64,000 nucleotides of DNA from Maylandia zebra (GCF_041146795.1 NC_135180.1:33844794-33908793); one strand, 5' to 3'. Positions 31,210 to 43,721 are shown, counted from the stretch's first letter. Translations and numbers: made by a program. The notes: a model not told the origin generated them from the letters alone.

Positions 31210-34007
31210 ATGTCACGACTTTCTGTATGAATCACAAACTCAATGACCAGTTCCAATCTGTGCAACAAACAATCCAAGTTATTTTTGCAAGATTGAGCTT
31301 TACAAATGAAACAGAGCACATTTTCAATAAGTAATCCCCATGTATAAATCAGATTAGTAAGCACTGTCTGTTTAAGTTGTAATAATCAATGAATATGAGT
31401 TTAAGTGTGTTTCTGCTCTCTTAGGTCATGCTGCCATCTAGCAGCTGTGACAGGAATAAACTTCAAACAAGATCAATTCAACCTGAAGAGGCACCAAAAT
31501 AAGGCACCAATGGTTTCACGATTAGAGATTTTTAAGAAAAAATGAAAAAGATCAAACAAAATCAACTAACAAGTAATGATAGTATGGCAAGGGCCTGAGC
31601 CTTAAAAAATAGAAAGAACACTGACAGTTTTTGCTTTTTTCTGTCACAGATTATCTCAAATAATAATTAAAATTAGCAACCAAGCAATCACCAGTCTCCT
31701 GAAATTAGCTGTCAACTGATGTCGATCGTTTTAAGTTGATTTTAAGTGCCTGTACATGCATGTATACAAATCCTTTCAAAGTAATAGAATGAGATTATCA
31801 CATTTGTTATGATTAAGATGAAGGGTTAGGATATTATTATTATTTTAGTATATTATGGTGTTATTTTCTTAATGAATCTCTTAGCAAGCATAAAGTGACA
31901 TGTTGTGTGTGCACACTTTCTCTTGGTACCACTCTTCATATGCCAGTGTGATAAAGTCCTGAATGCAGCCTGCATCTGTCCATCAAGTTCCATCTGAGCT
32001 TTAAATAAAATACACGCAGCTTTTCCTTGGATTTTCAGAGTTGTTCAGTTCATACAGGAACTTCAGCAGTCGGGGTTAACATGTTGCCGTTTTGCTCCTC
32101 CATCTCAACCATTGAGACTAGTCAGAATTTATTCTGAGGGAAAAAAAGAGAAACAAAAGGACATTTTAAAGTTGTTGTTTTTTGTTGCTATTGTTTACAT
32201 TTAAGCTAAAAAAAAAATAAAAATACAAATACAAAGGATTATAATACATGTAGAGTTGCATACACATAACAGCATTCTGTTGCAACATAAGCAGTTTATA
32301 ATTAAAGTAACACACACACCTTGAAAAACTAAACAACCACAACATAAACTCACTTTGTTTTTGTAGAGAAGGTGATCAGGCTTTTTCTTCTGTTTTTACA
32401 GATTTTTTATTTTATTTTCATTTTTTTGACAGTGTGCGGGAAGGAAAATTGGATTTGGTAAGGGGGGGGGGGTTTGGCTCGTTTGAGGGCCAGGATGTGT
32501 GGTAGCCGTTTTAATGTTGCCTTCTGTTAATGCTTTTCTTTCAGATTTTTTTTCCCCCATTTCAAGGTGGACCCTTGATTTTTACGGAGGGTGTTACAAT
32601 CCTTGATTGGCTGGCATGGGATGATCGTCAGTTAATTCAGGTCACCTTTGACTTACTGGAAATAAAAGCTGGCCAAGATAAGTCTTCCGTCTATCTTCCA
32701 TGCCACGTGACATCTATTTATTAGTGATCATTGTGTCTTGGTTATGTTATGTTAAATAAATAATTTTATATTCAAGTGTCTTTTAAGTGTAAAACAAACA
32801 CATAAAGCCTTTCCTACTCTCTGTTTTGCTGCTGTCTTTTGCAGACTGATCTCTACATTTGCAAAAACAAATGCAAGTACTAATTGCTATATTGTAATGT
32901 ATTGTTTTACTGAATGTAATATTGAACAATATTACATTGAACAATATTACAATGTAACCATCTCCTGGTGGCTGCTTTCACCAGTATAAGTCACAAAACT
33001 CTAATTGTCACAATCTAGTTTCTTGAAATGAAAGTGGGTTCACTGTACTGTGTGATGCTATCGTGTCAATGTGGCTCAAAATCTCTGAGGAATGTTTCTA
33101 CCACCTTGTTAAATTTATCCCATAAAGAATTAAGGCAGATCTGAGTCAAAAGGGGTCCAAAAATTGTGCCTAGTAACGTGTCTGCTGAGTGTATATTTAA
33201 CTGTGTTCTAATATGTGGTGTAAAAAGTCTTCATTGGATCATTTTTCAATAAGAAAGACACTACAAATAAAGGAGGTTCTCTGGGATTTCAGAGTCAGGA
33301 GTGATGGAGTAAAGCTCCTCATAGTTATAATACATGTCTGCAGTCTTGTTCAAGGTTTCCAGGTTATTTCCAGATTATTTAAAGTCTAACAGCAACTGTA
33401 TCTCCAAGAACGTTGCATTATAAAACCAAACATCATTTAGGTATGAACTGTGTGTCAGTTACGACAATTACAACTGGCATCTAAAGTCAATAGAGTATCT
33501 TCAAAGAATGGAACAGTTTGTATTTACTTTACTAAACAGAGGTATGGTAACAAAGACAAATAATGTGAAATGACTCACTGGAAATTTCTGATTATCAAGT
33601 CAGTCCAGACTGTAAAAATAAAAACAACCACATAGCAAAAAGTAACAGAGTTCAACAGAGTAAAATCATACCAGACATGAGCAACAATATTCTAGGATAA
33701 CAGATAACATGTAACAAATGTGTTAGGACCATGACCCATTTCTGACATTTTGGAATATTTATTCCATATTCTCTTTTTTTATTTATTTTTTTTTTTTCTT
33801 ACAAATACTTTAAGGAATGTGTGCAAAATTACAGATATGCAAAATGGGATATCAAATCTGTAGAAGCTTCCCATCACTTCAATAACTCAAGTATTAGCAG
33901 TTTCAATCCCAGTATCTTTTTTTAAAACATGTATTTAGGTTAGGGTTTTGTTTTTTTTTTATAATCTGTCCAAAATAAAAGCATCACATTTTTTACTGTC
34001 GACTGAC
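31210..34007. other. Stretch between the unnamed gene and prdm10
   Basis: AT-rich with poly-G (32462-32471) and the inverted repeat at 32.9 kb. On the minus strand an ATG at 32112-32110 opens MVEMEEQNGNMLTPTAEVP followed by GTATGA. This could be a first exon of the unnamed gene but is unproven. Part of the prdm10 3' untranslated region may extend here. Confidence 0.5.
32913..32938. other. Perfect 12-bp inverted repeat with 2-base spacer
   Basis: AATGTAATATTG and its exact complement separated by AA; a further partial copy (AACAATATTACAATGTAA) follows. Between the unnamed gene and prdm10. Confidence 0.7.
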
Positions 34008-34013
34008 TTTATT
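34008..34013 (-). terminator. Candidate prdm10 polyadenylation signal
   Basis: TTTATT on the plus strand reads AATAAA on the minus strand, about 220 bases below the prdm10 stop codon. Other AT-rich candidates lie farther downstream, so this is the nearest plausible signal and not proven. Confidence 0.45.
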
Positions 34014-34233
34014 TTTCTCATAAAGTTCTGGCAGCTTGCAACACAACATTTAACACTTTACAGACACATAAAACTGTGTTGATGCATTTCATCTCTGTAT
34101 ATACACACGTGACAGTGGCAGGATCACATGACAAGGTATTTGTTTATTCATGTGCGTACAAGCTGCTGTGGACAACATGCAGGATTAGTCCGTGAGTCTG
34201 CACTGGCTTTGCAAAGTAACATCACTGCACAGT

Positions 34234-36000
34234 TCAGGGCTTAGTGATGTGAACTTCACTGGTGCCACTACCATTTGTGGTTGTGGTGATGATGTACTGT
34301 GTGGTAGCTTGCTGATTCGTCGGCTGCTGCTCCAGTGGTTCGGTGTGTGTCTGGGTTGTGCTCTGAGGAAGAGTCTGTTTCGTCTCAAGCTCAGTCTGAC
34401 CCTCAGAGATCACGTAGTGTGTCTGTTGGGATGATAACATTTCAAGTTATACAATAAATCTTTTTTCTTTTTCCTTTGACTAGGAAAAAGCAGGTTTCAA
34501 GTTTCCGCCTCCTATTTTTACCGCATATTTACGTAATCCAGCTTTTAACTGTAAATTATGAAGCATCATCTACTGTTAAGCAACACTTTCAAGTATGGAG
34601 CACTGAATATAAAAACATATGCTCATTGTGTAGTACAAAGCCAAATTCAACTGTCATTTTCATCTAACAAATATCAAATTCACTCACCGTTTTCACCTGG
34701 TTGCTGCTGACTCCAGATACAGGAGTGCTAGCCTCAGCTATCACATACTGTGCATGAGGTAGTGTCATCATCTGGATTTCAGACGCTGGAAGAACAGGAA
34801 TATATGATTTTGACTGGTAATCACAGAGCACAGAAGCATCAAAACATACGGCACGTGACTGGTTATGGTACTTACAGTAGCCTCGGTAGTTCCAGTTTCC
34901 TGGAATGTAAGCGTGCTGCACCGTCCCCTGCTGCTGGGGGCTGCTTGTCTGGAGGGTGTGGCTCTGGGCTAAAGTGACAGGAGTCAGTTGGGCAGGGCTC
35001 AACTCCTGACTAGTCTGCTGGGAGGTGGGGCTGAGGGGCTGACCAGTAACCTGAAAATCAGAAAAAGAGATTCGCGATTAACATTATGGTGCTTACAGGG
35101 TTTCGCTAATATGCAGAAAGAAACCTTATTACCCAAATACACTTAAGTTTCAAAACGACTGTTTTAAATGAGTCCTCAAATACAATAACTAATTACTCTA
35201 GCTTAAAATTATCCCCAGAGTCAGTGTGGGTTCACCTGGGTGGCACCTTGTCCAGAGCTTGAGGGCTCAGTAACCTGAATGTGTTGCACCTGGATTGGGT
35301 GCTGACTGTAACCATGAGGGTCGTGTAGCTGGTTCACATCTACTGTCGGGTGCTGGGAATGTGGGGAAGAAGCCTGGAAAACAGATAATATTACTTATAC
35401 ATAACTGATACATAGCAAACACTGTAACTATTTTGCTTGCATAGTTTCACACACAAAGACTGAAAGGTTCTTTAGAAGCAAAAACTACAACTAAAAGCAG
35501 CAATTTTCCAGAATTTTCACAGTAGCTGGTAGTTTTGCAGCTCTAATTACAAACTCAAAAACCACAAAGAAAGTAACAAAAGCTTCAAAATTGCTAGTTT
35601 GAACCCTTAAATTAACAAGGTCAACTTAATTAGATAATGAGAGAAAATTCTTCTTTTGATCAGGTAACCATATATAAGCTTCATTTCTGGAACTAGACAT
35701 GAGTTTACACCAGCATGTTGGCAGTTTATGGAACACCTGCATTCTTTTAGGCACCATCCTATCGAGATTATCAGCTTCCTAAGCATCTATGAACTTTTTA
35801 AATAATGTAGATTAGACTTTCATGCTTACCGGCGCTACCTGGACCACCTGAAGTTGAATGTGCTGTGGCTGGGACAAAGTACCTCCTGCCTGGGAGACAG
35901 GAATGTACTGGATCCTCTGGTAATCCCCCTGAGCTGTTCTATAGTCTGTGGTTAGTGTTTGAGAAAGTTCTGTCATAGCCTGGGTCAACAGATCTGTGGT
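34234..36000 (-). CDS. prdm10: prdm10 coding exons 18-22: glutamine/threonine-rich C-terminal region
   Basis: Exons 35830-36000, 35236-35373, 34876-35050, 34688-34785 and 34234-34422. They encode [51 protein letters not shown], the short SEIQMMTLP segment and the terminal [20 protein letters not shown]. The composition fits an activation domain (inference). Stop codon at 34234-34236. Confidence 0.94.
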
Positions 36001-39000
36001 CTGTGAAGAAAAGAAAATCCATACATTGAATATTATGAAATTTCCTATAGGCAAACTTTTCATTTATCCATGTTAAGGCAATATCCTCCTTATGTTTTTG
36101 TTTTTTCTTTTCTTACCACTACAGCCTCCGCTGTGGTACCATCTGTACTGATGACTGCAGGAGTGCTACTGATCACTGCTGTAGTCGGGATGGTGTTGGC
36201 TAGCTGAGCAAACTCTGGATGCTTTTTCCTGATATGTTGAACCATCTTAGTCTAAGAGAAAAAAAAAGCACACCTTATTGTGATTTCTACAAACAATCTC
36301 TATGGTAACAAATTTCTTCTTTGATAAAACTTCACTTGCCTTGCTGCTGTACTGTTTGGAGCAGTGTGGACAGCAGACTGGTGCAGTAGCAATGGTACCT
36401 GTCAGCTGTGTGTGTGTGCTCAACATAGGGTCTGGCTCACCAGGAGCAGCTGGGCGTAACTTACGGATGCTGGGAGGCAATTCTGCCCCTGGATGGTTTT
36501 TCAGTATGTGAGCTTTTCTCTTACTGGCACTCTTGTACACCTGCAGAGATCAGTTCATTTGATAGATTTAGGTCCCTTTGACACTAAATACAAACAAACT
36601 GGCACCAATTAATATCTGGCGCTTGACCAAGTGGGACTTGGTACACCTGGCATGTACTCATAGATAAAACAAAGGCAATAATGAGGTGTAGTTATTGGCG
36701 TTAGCTCCAGTTAAGAGTGATTAAAAATGACACAGAGGTGGACGCATGAAGTTATTTTAGTTGTTGTTTCCCATGGCAACGCCTATTAAGCGCCAAACAA
36801 ACATATTTAGACATGTAACCGATGATATATTGGAAAACTAAGAACATAAAACACCTCTGCTGGTAGTGAAAGAAGAATTATCCAATAATTTGTTGTTTTT
36901 GGTTTAAAAACTCAATTTATATGAGACTGAAAGCTGATTACTTGCCATCAGAAACAAACTGATGTGACCTGCCCTCTGACAACCCAGACAGGATCCAGCC
37001 CCTCCACAACCACCATTTGATAAATGCATAGATGGACAACAGGCTATACTTTAAAATAAACAAATCAGTCCATCCCCAAGCTCCCTGTGGACAGAAAGGG
37101 GGGGATTAACAAACCTTGTCACAGTACTGGCAGAAGTAGTCCCTGTTGGGCTTGATAATTGGCAGCGTTAGCTCAGGCACATCATCAATACGCATCTCTG
37201 GATGACGCTTGGACAAATGATTAACCTGTAACCAGAAGAATAAGAGTCACGACCACTGGAATTCAATATCAGGTTAAAATCTCTCCGTGAGTTGTAGCTC
37301 ACCAGCATTCCTCTGCGTCTGAATCCCATCATGCACACTCTGCATTTGAACATGAAGCTCTCAAAGTCAGTGGTGGGGACCTTTAGTTTGAGGGTTTTGG
37401 AGCGGTGGATCCGGTCAGCCTTCTTGGCCTCTCTGTCAGGATTGTGCATCCGCTGCATGTGCTCCCGCAGCTTATCTTTTCTCTTATTATGACAAAAAAA
37501 AACGTCAGATTAGAACACATAACTATAAACTAACCTTATCAAGTGTTATCTCTCAATGCTGTTCCTTTTAATCTTACCTTGAACTGTTTGCCACATGTTG
37601 AGCACAGGAAGTCCTTGCGGTCAGAGTGGCGCAACATGTGCAAACGCAGCTTGTCAGGTCGACAGAAGGCCTTGTCACAGTCTGGGCACTGGAAGTTCTT
37701 CTCTGAATGGAAGCAGCGGATGTGCTTCTTTACCTAAAGAAAGGCATAGTTTGTGGTCTGGAACTGAGTGTTGTTATGTCTGTAAAGACATCTGAAACCT
37801 CATAACAGCATTAAACGTTTTAGTCACAAAAACATCAATGTTCTTGGAAATGGGCCATCTTTAACCTTGACCTACTAATTGAAGAAAACATTCAGCTTTA
37901 AATCCACCTGTTTAGAGCTGCCTGTAAGGAGAATTAAAAAACAAAAAAACATGAGGCTATTTCAAATAGCTTTATAGACTAATATGGCTTAATTCATAAA
38001 CCTTTTTTTTGTTTATTCTTTGCAAACCATAGACATGAAAGTAGGTCCGATCAACATGTTTAGTGACTATGCCCATGAAACCAAAAGCTGTACCTGATTT
38101 AAATTTGACTTCCCCCTTAAAGGTTTTCTCTTTCTGCAGCAACAACCTGCTCTGGATGCTCTACACTTGTATCAATACCTGAAGGTCTCATTCTGACACC
38201 TTGTAATTTCACTCAGGACCTCAAACTCAAGTAAAGGAACAATAATGAAATTCTCTGTCAAACCGACCCGACCTTCCTGTCGAAGAAAATCACCAGTGAT
38301 GAGGTCTGAGTGTGAAAGCACAGACAAAACCACAGATTTCACGCCTAAAATGGGCTCAGGTAACTGGAATGAAACTTATATAGCACCTTTCTACATAATT
38401 TGAGCACTCAAAACACTTGCCGTCTTTGTACGGACCGGCATTGTTCTCCTTCGTTTTGTACATGACTTTTTGGGGGGCAAAGAAAAAGCAAGAATTTATT
38501 GGAACCAGAGAAAGAACGTTTTGCGGTGCTGCAAATGCTTGCATTTGATGCGGTACTTTGATTGTTTTGCCACGAGTTCCCGGCATGCAATGCACGAAAG
38601 TCACGTGGTCTGTCAATCTCTATTCAGTCAAACATCCATACAGCACTTTTATCTTTTTAAATCTAGCATTCACACACATGCACACACCGTGGGAGCGAAT
38701 ATTTAGTGAAAATAACCTTCTTTCTCTACCTTGTCTTCAAAATAAAATTCTAGCAGGAGCAAGTCGTAGGAACTGTAGCCAAAGTTAAAAGCAGGTGGAG
38801 TCTGATTTTTTTTTTCCATCTTACCTTGTATGACAAAAGACTTTTTTAAACAAGAACAGAAAAATATTTCAGGTACAAGGTCAGAGCTGTACAACTGTTG
38901 GTCAGCTAAAATGTCACATGTTAGCTAAGGTCATGTCCAACAAATTCTGTTAGCCCTGAAGGCTAGCTGTTAGCTCATTTAAAAATCACTGTTTCACTAA

Positions 39001-42000
39001 CCTGGATGAAATCACTAAATGTCTTCTTGCACGTAGGACAAGCAAAGAAGCCATCCACAGCATGGACGCCTACATGGTCTTTGAGGAGGTCCAGCCTTTC
39101 AAAAGTTTCTGGGCACAGGAGACAAGAATAGGAGCGATTCTCTGTGTGTACCAGGAGATGATCATCCAGGGCTGAATCAGTCGTGAAGCTCTTGCTGCAA
39201 ATGTGGCAGGAAAAGGTGTAGGCTTCCCGACCATGGACTCGCAGGTGCTGCTCCAGCTTGTCTTTGTCCCGGAAGGCCTTCCCACAGTTTGTGCATTTAA
39301 AAGGACGGAAACTCTTCCTGATAAAAAGGTGCTGCAGCGCTGCATTCTGCAAAAGAGAGAGACAGAGATCTACTAGCAGATACCTCAGCAATGTTTTCTG
39401 AAATCAGCTAAGACACACAAAGAGGCTGACAGATGCAGTGGAGTGTGTCAGAGGAGGGTATCTCCTGAGAAAAACATTAAACTATGGAAAATGACAAAAG
39501 GAATCCCTGAACCTTGTGTTTTTCAGTCATCCTCCAGGTTCCACCTACCTGCACATCCATCTGTGAGGGAAGCAGGCATTGAGGAAGAGAGACACACTGT
39601 TGTAAAGCAAGCATGGGCACTATGGCACCACATAAGCTAAATGAAAAGGTAAATGTTGCCTTTAAGCAGACAGAATCTCCAGTTTTACCCGTATTCTCTT
39701 GGCACGACGCATGTCTTGCGATGTGAGATGAGCATCTGATTGGACACTCTGTGCCGGATCCTCCTTTAATGGAATAGGCAGGTCTGTACTGGGGGGCGGC
39801 GCTACAGACTCTGGAACGGGTTCCCCAGCAGGAGGTATAAGCTGACTCTCTGTCTCTGTCCCGACCTCCCCTTCTGACTCTATCTCCACCACCTTGAGCC
39901 CATTCTGAGCTCCCTCTGCATGGTCTTCCACTGGTTTCTCTGTCAATTCGAGCATTTCCTAATAAAAAGATAAAGGGGATATTGTCATTTAGTCTTCCTA
40001 CTCATCATTTCCCTATTTAGCATTTTTTGACTAATGTTATGATTTGATGAGTTAACATTTTAGTTCTTTTACTTTGCTCTAAGACAAAAGTACAAACGAC
40101 TTTTCTCATCAAACAACTATTTTATGCATTAGGATTTCAAATGATTGCTTCATAATATCTTAATCTGTAACTTTCCAAAGAATCACTTTGTCTAAATTAT
40201 CTCGAATCAGTGTTAAATCTTGACCTACTCCATTAATCAACACAGCATGTATTAATGCGCCACTTACTGTTGTCTTCTCTCCACCAGTATCTACTGGTGG
40301 ATCCAAACGTATAAATTTAGGTGGGCGTCCAGGTCGTCTTCCTGTCCCGAACCTCTTCCTGCCTCTTCCTCGGCCCCGGCCTCTAGACCTGTGCGATTTG
40401 AACAACAGTGAAGACGTGATCGGGGCTGAATGCATTAAAAATAAAAAGAACAATTTGAGATAAGGTGATAAAAAAAAAGTTTTACCTGGTAACAGAGTTT
40501 AATTTGTCATCGTGCATATTGAGATGTTGCTGCAGTTGTTCAGAGCTCACAAAGCGACGGTTACACTCATAACAAGGCCAGTTCTTCTCTTGCTCCCGAA
40601 GCACTGTAGAAACAGGAGAAAGTGAGAAACAGAAGGAACCACGACAAAAACAATAACACATCACCTTTCTGATAGTTTAATACTTCAGATTAAAATAAGC
40701 AGGACAGAGGCATGGTGTTAATATTAAGAACAGTAAGGACGGAGTGCTGAGACAAACCTTTTCTCTCTTCTTCTGTAACATCATGAATTTTTTGATTTAC
40801 AAACTCTGCATATGATGCTGCATACCAGACCTGCAATGGAAAATCTCATTAAAAAGACAGACTCCAGTGGTTTCTTTAGATATCCTTCATGTTTTTCACA
40901 CTCTATTAGTTCTGGTTTGCGGCCTCTTAAAGCAGTTAAATCAAACTCAAATGAATGCATTCTGCTCTGAACAACACTGACCTTTAGCTCTTGCTTGGGT
41001 TGGATATTCTTGATAGTTGTGTAAAATATCTCTGAGCCGTACTGGTAGGCCACCAAGTTCTGCTCTAGGTGATTCTGAGCAGGTCTCACAAACATCATCC
41101 AGTTGCAACTGTCCTCATCAGAAAGGTCCAACCACATGTCATTAGACTTCTCTCCATCCTTCTCTGCATCCAGCAGACACACCTTAGTAAAAAAAAGAAA
41201 GACAGATCACCAATCCAGTTTAAATCTCTGCTTAGGAGCTGTTTATATAGACATAAAAACTTTGTGGTATCCTGTATTTTCCCAGAATTCTCACTTACAT
41301 TTTTTTCTTCCATAGAACAGTGCAAGAAAATACAATTAAATAAATATTGTAAATATCAGTGCTGTGCAGCAATTACTTACTTTCAAGTGAATGTAGTGGT
41401 CCTGCAACTCGCTCTGTGGAACCAGTGGCCCCTCCACAGGACCAAATTGTGTGCGCTTTGGGATGCGTCTCTTAGAAAACACTCCGCCCAGGAAGCGGTC
41501 AATGTACAGGACCAGAGGAAGACTGGCTCTTGCTTTGGACATCACCGGCCGGTTGGGGATGGGGTGGAGAGGACCGTGCTTCAGACAAACTGAGGGGTTT
41601 GCAATATTACACTCCTCGCACCCTGACAGAACACAATAAAAGAGCAAAGTCACCACCAATAGGTATAAAAAAATCTAACTGAAAACATTTTAAGGAAACT
41701 CACTTTCACTAAAATCTAAAAAGGCATTTTGGCAACCCGTATGAGGAAGCATAACCATAACATTGGACTTTTATTGACAACACTTAACTTACAGAGGTTG
41801 TGAGGGTTAAATGATTGAGGCTGATGCAGTTCCCAGTCGTCCATCTCAGAGTCTTCATCCTCATCTTCATCAGAATCGTCTGTTGAGTCTGTGGCCCCAA
41901 GAGGACTAGAAGGAGGGTCTGCGATGTCACCCATGGAGGTGAGAGAATTGGACACAGACAACTGCTCCTGTGGGAGGGGTGGAGGGGGGATTCCAAACAA

Positions 42001-43721
42001 TGTAACAACATTCTTTGATCACGTAGTCATTTTAAAGTCAGGAAACATTTTTCTATATTCTTTTTGAGGGACTGATGCTGAAATGAAAATGTTAGCTAGT
42101 GAGATTTCTCAGGATGATTTTTGTTGCTAATCCATCATATGTCATTATTTATGCAGTGCAGTATGTCAGTAGAAAAAGAAAGACTGCATGCATCTGGTTA
42201 CAGCAATAACTGGTAATGGAATTACAAAATAATGTTTCTGCTTGAATTTGTCAATTAGAAAGATGAAGCTCATCATTCATGAAACAGTTTGTGCTTGTGT
42301 TTCCCTACTTTGTACCTGAATGGATGTTAAAAACAAAAGCAGACAAAGGCTATTTACTTGTTTGAAAAGCTAAACAGCTCCACACAAACAATGCATCCTC
42401 ACCTGGGAAACCGGCTCCAGGATAGCTTGTGGCGCATCTGCTACATTACTGAGAACATGCAGATTGGCTGCATTCATGTTCTGCCCGCCAGGCAGTAGCA
42501 CTGTGACCTATAAACGACATTTAATTGGTTAAGGGTTCTCTAAAAACAATGTGGTGCAAAAGAGAGCAGGTAATTTGACAATAGCTGATAAACTCACCTG
42601 TTGAGTTGTACCGTCCTGCTGAATGTAAGCCACTTGTGGCTGATCAGCAAATACGGTCTGAAAGAACAATGAGGTGAGTATGTGGTACTTTGCAGTGAAT
42701 AATGTTGTCAGCACATGACCTAAGTGAACAGGCCGCCATCCATCCACTGCCTGAAACCATCTGTTTTAGTTCCAGTTCCCCTCCTTTTATTTCAACCTTC
42801 TTTAACTTTAAACAGTTGGCTTGTTTGTCTGTTTTATCCATATTAGGAATATCTGTCCAAATTGACACCAGAGCCAAGACATGAAAAAAAAATACCTGAT
42901 ACCTGAACTTTTGGCTCATAGAGAATATTTGGACATCAACAGCATTACTTGAAACTTTGGCTATATCGAATGTGGCCAAAGTATAATTATAATTATTATT
43001 TTTTGCAAACTGTCTTATATAAGTCATGAAGAATGGCTTTCATAAAACAGGAGCCTAGTTAACACACAACGCATTGTGTCCTGTTTGTATTAAACACCAA
43101 ACACTGCCTGCCTAACAGGGCATATCGTCCTACTTACACATGGCATGTTCATGCCTAAAATGTCAGATAAAAATATCTCTCCTCTGAATAAGATCCCATC
43201 TTACCTGAGTGCCATCTGCAGGGTGTATGTAGACCAGTGTGTGCTCTGCAGACTCTACCGAGGTATAGGAGTTTCCATCTGCTGTATAAACCACCTGCTG
43301 CTGTCCTCTGTCTGCCTGATCCCCACTGTACACTATTTGGGCCACAGTGCCACCTTCAAAATGCACCTGCAACATGTGTATACATAACACAAAAGCTTTG
43401 AACCATCTGCAGCAATATTACATCCGATTTGATGAGCAGGAAACATTTATTTAGATGGGTCACTCTTTTCCATAAAAGTAAATGGTGAATTGACGATTTA
43501 GCAGCCACCTGTGCCAGCTGACAGAAAGTGGGTGTGTGCAAAAGATCAATTGTTAACATGCTTAAATTATTATTATTACACATCTTGCATCTTTTCAGTT
43601 TGTATGACTCTGCTGTAGCTGTTCAGACAAATCAAATAAGACGGTGGACCTGTGTGCCGTTGCTTGAGTCACTGTTAACAGTCTGACTCCACACTGCTGA
43701 GGGTTCCTGCTTGGTCTCCAT
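34234..43721 (-). CDS. prdm10: PR domain zinc finger protein 10 (complete, 22 coding exons)
   Basis: Nuclear transcription factor of the PRDM family. Coding exons, in order of transcription: 43721-43650, 43366-43205, 42657-42598, 42507-42403, 41967-41793, 41622-41381, 41182-40982, 40830-40758, 40603-40486, 40388-40268, 39958-39689, 39346-39002, 37733-37578, 37482-37303, 37225-37115, 36540-36340, 36251-36117, 36000-35830, 35373-35236, 35050-34876, 34785-34688, 34422-34234. They sum to 3498 bases, an exact multiple of three, giving 1165 residues; vertebrate PRDM10 is about this long. Every junction is in phase. Order of parts: N-terminal TVAQIVY region, acidic stretch, zinc knuckle, PR domain (about 215-345), one C2H2 finger, AT-hook-like segment, nine more C2H2 fingers (about 550-880), glutamine-rich tail ending in VHITKP. 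The start has a good context (GCCATGG). Known of the family: PRDM10 binds promoters and activates transcription, and its PR domain is not a demonstrated methyltransferase. One intron is GC-AG and the first donor is weak (see findings). Confidence 0.96.
36117..37733 (-). CDS. prdm10: prdm10 coding exons 13-17: C2H2 fingers 6-10
   Basis: Exons 37578-37733, 37303-37482, 37115-37225, 36340-36540 and 36117-36251. The fingers are CPDCDKAF...[13 protein letters not shown]...[14 protein letters not shown]...HLSKRH, CQYCDKVY...HILKNH and CPHCSKQY...HIRKKH. The last four are each split by an intron after or near the second cysteine. Exon 16 contains the conserved linker [10 protein letters not shown] and [20 protein letters not shown]. 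The intron after exon 16 uses a GC donor (36338-36339 on the plus strand). Confidence 0.96.
38365..38700. repeat. Probable SINE-like insertion in prdm10 intron 12
   Basis: ACTTATATAGCACCTTTCTA near one end and CATTCACACACATGCACACAC near the other are typical of the 3' and internal parts of fish SINE/MITE repeats. The middle is not recognised. No target duplication is seen. Confidence 0.35.
39002..39346 (-). CDS. prdm10: prdm10 coding exon 12: C2H2 fingers 2-5
   Basis: Opens with [18 protein letters not shown]. It then carries fingers CTNCGKAF...[13 protein letters not shown]...HLLVH and CLLCPETF...HVGVH, and the first half of a fourth finger ([13 protein letters not shown]) whose histidines lie in the next exon (VKKHIRCFH). 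Splitting a finger between exons is characteristic of this gene. The following intron (37734-39001) is the longest between coding exons. Confidence 0.96.
39689..39958 (-). CDS. prdm10: prdm10 coding exon 11: acidic/proline-rich linker
   Basis: Ninety residues (444-533) rich in Glu, Pro and Ser, ending in DMRRAKRIR. That conserved ending joins the finger array (NAALQHLF in the next exon). The middle is poorly conserved in composition, as expected for a linker. Phase 0 at both ends. Confidence 0.92.
40268..40388 (-). CDS. prdm10: prdm10 coding exon 10: Arg/Gly-rich AT-hook-like segment
   Basis: Encodes an alternating Arg-Gly stretch ([13 protein letters not shown]) and then [20 protein letters not shown] resembles an AT-hook core and may contact the minor groove. 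The same segment is present in mammalian PRDM10. Donor GTAAGT at 40262-40267. Confidence 0.93.
40486..40603 (-). CDS. prdm10: prdm10 coding exon 9: first C2H2 finger
   Basis: Encodes [17 protein letters not shown] followed by a helix ending in HLNMH, so C-x2-C-x12-H-x3-H is complete. It starts in phase 1 and ends in phase 2, matching both neighbouring exons. This finger stands apart from the main finger array, as in other PRDM10 proteins. Confidence 0.94.
40758..41622 (-). CDS. prdm10: prdm10 coding exons 6-8: zinc knuckle and PR domain
   Basis: Exons 41381-41622, 40982-41182 and 40758-40830. Exon 6 opens with a Cys/His knuckle ([19 protein letters not shown]) and then the start of the PR domain ([31 protein letters not shown]). 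Exon 7 carries the core [18 protein letters not shown], then [14 protein letters not shown]. Exon 8 gives [17 protein letters not shown]. This is the SET-like PR fold. The canonical SET catalytic NHS-type motif is not seen, in line with a non-enzymatic interaction domain. Confidence 0.95.
41793..41967 (-). CDS. prdm10: prdm10 coding exon 5: acidic region
   Basis: Residues 134-192. It contains [20 protein letters not shown] followed by a run of Asp and Glu ([15 protein letters not shown]). It ends one base into a Trp codon that the next exon completes (phase 1). Acidic stretches at this place are a known feature of PRDM10; a role in activation is an inference. Confidence 0.93.
42403..43721 (-). 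CDS. prdm10: prdm10 coding exons 1-4: N-terminal region
   Basis: Exons 43650-43721, 43205-43366, 42598-42657 and 42403-42507 encode residues 1-133. The start [11 protein letters not shown] resembles the vertebrate PRDM10 start. Exon 2 carries [27 protein letters not shown] and EHTLVYIHP, all recognisable PRDM10 segments. Exon 3 carries [16 protein letters not shown]. All four exons are phase 0. The exon containing the start extends upstream as 5' untranslated sequence to an acceptor at 43784-43785. Confidence 0.9.

Noticed and set aside
41069..41593. 174-codon open frame on the plus strand
   Set aside because: Complement of the prdm10 PR-domain exons and their intron; a shadow of the real gene.
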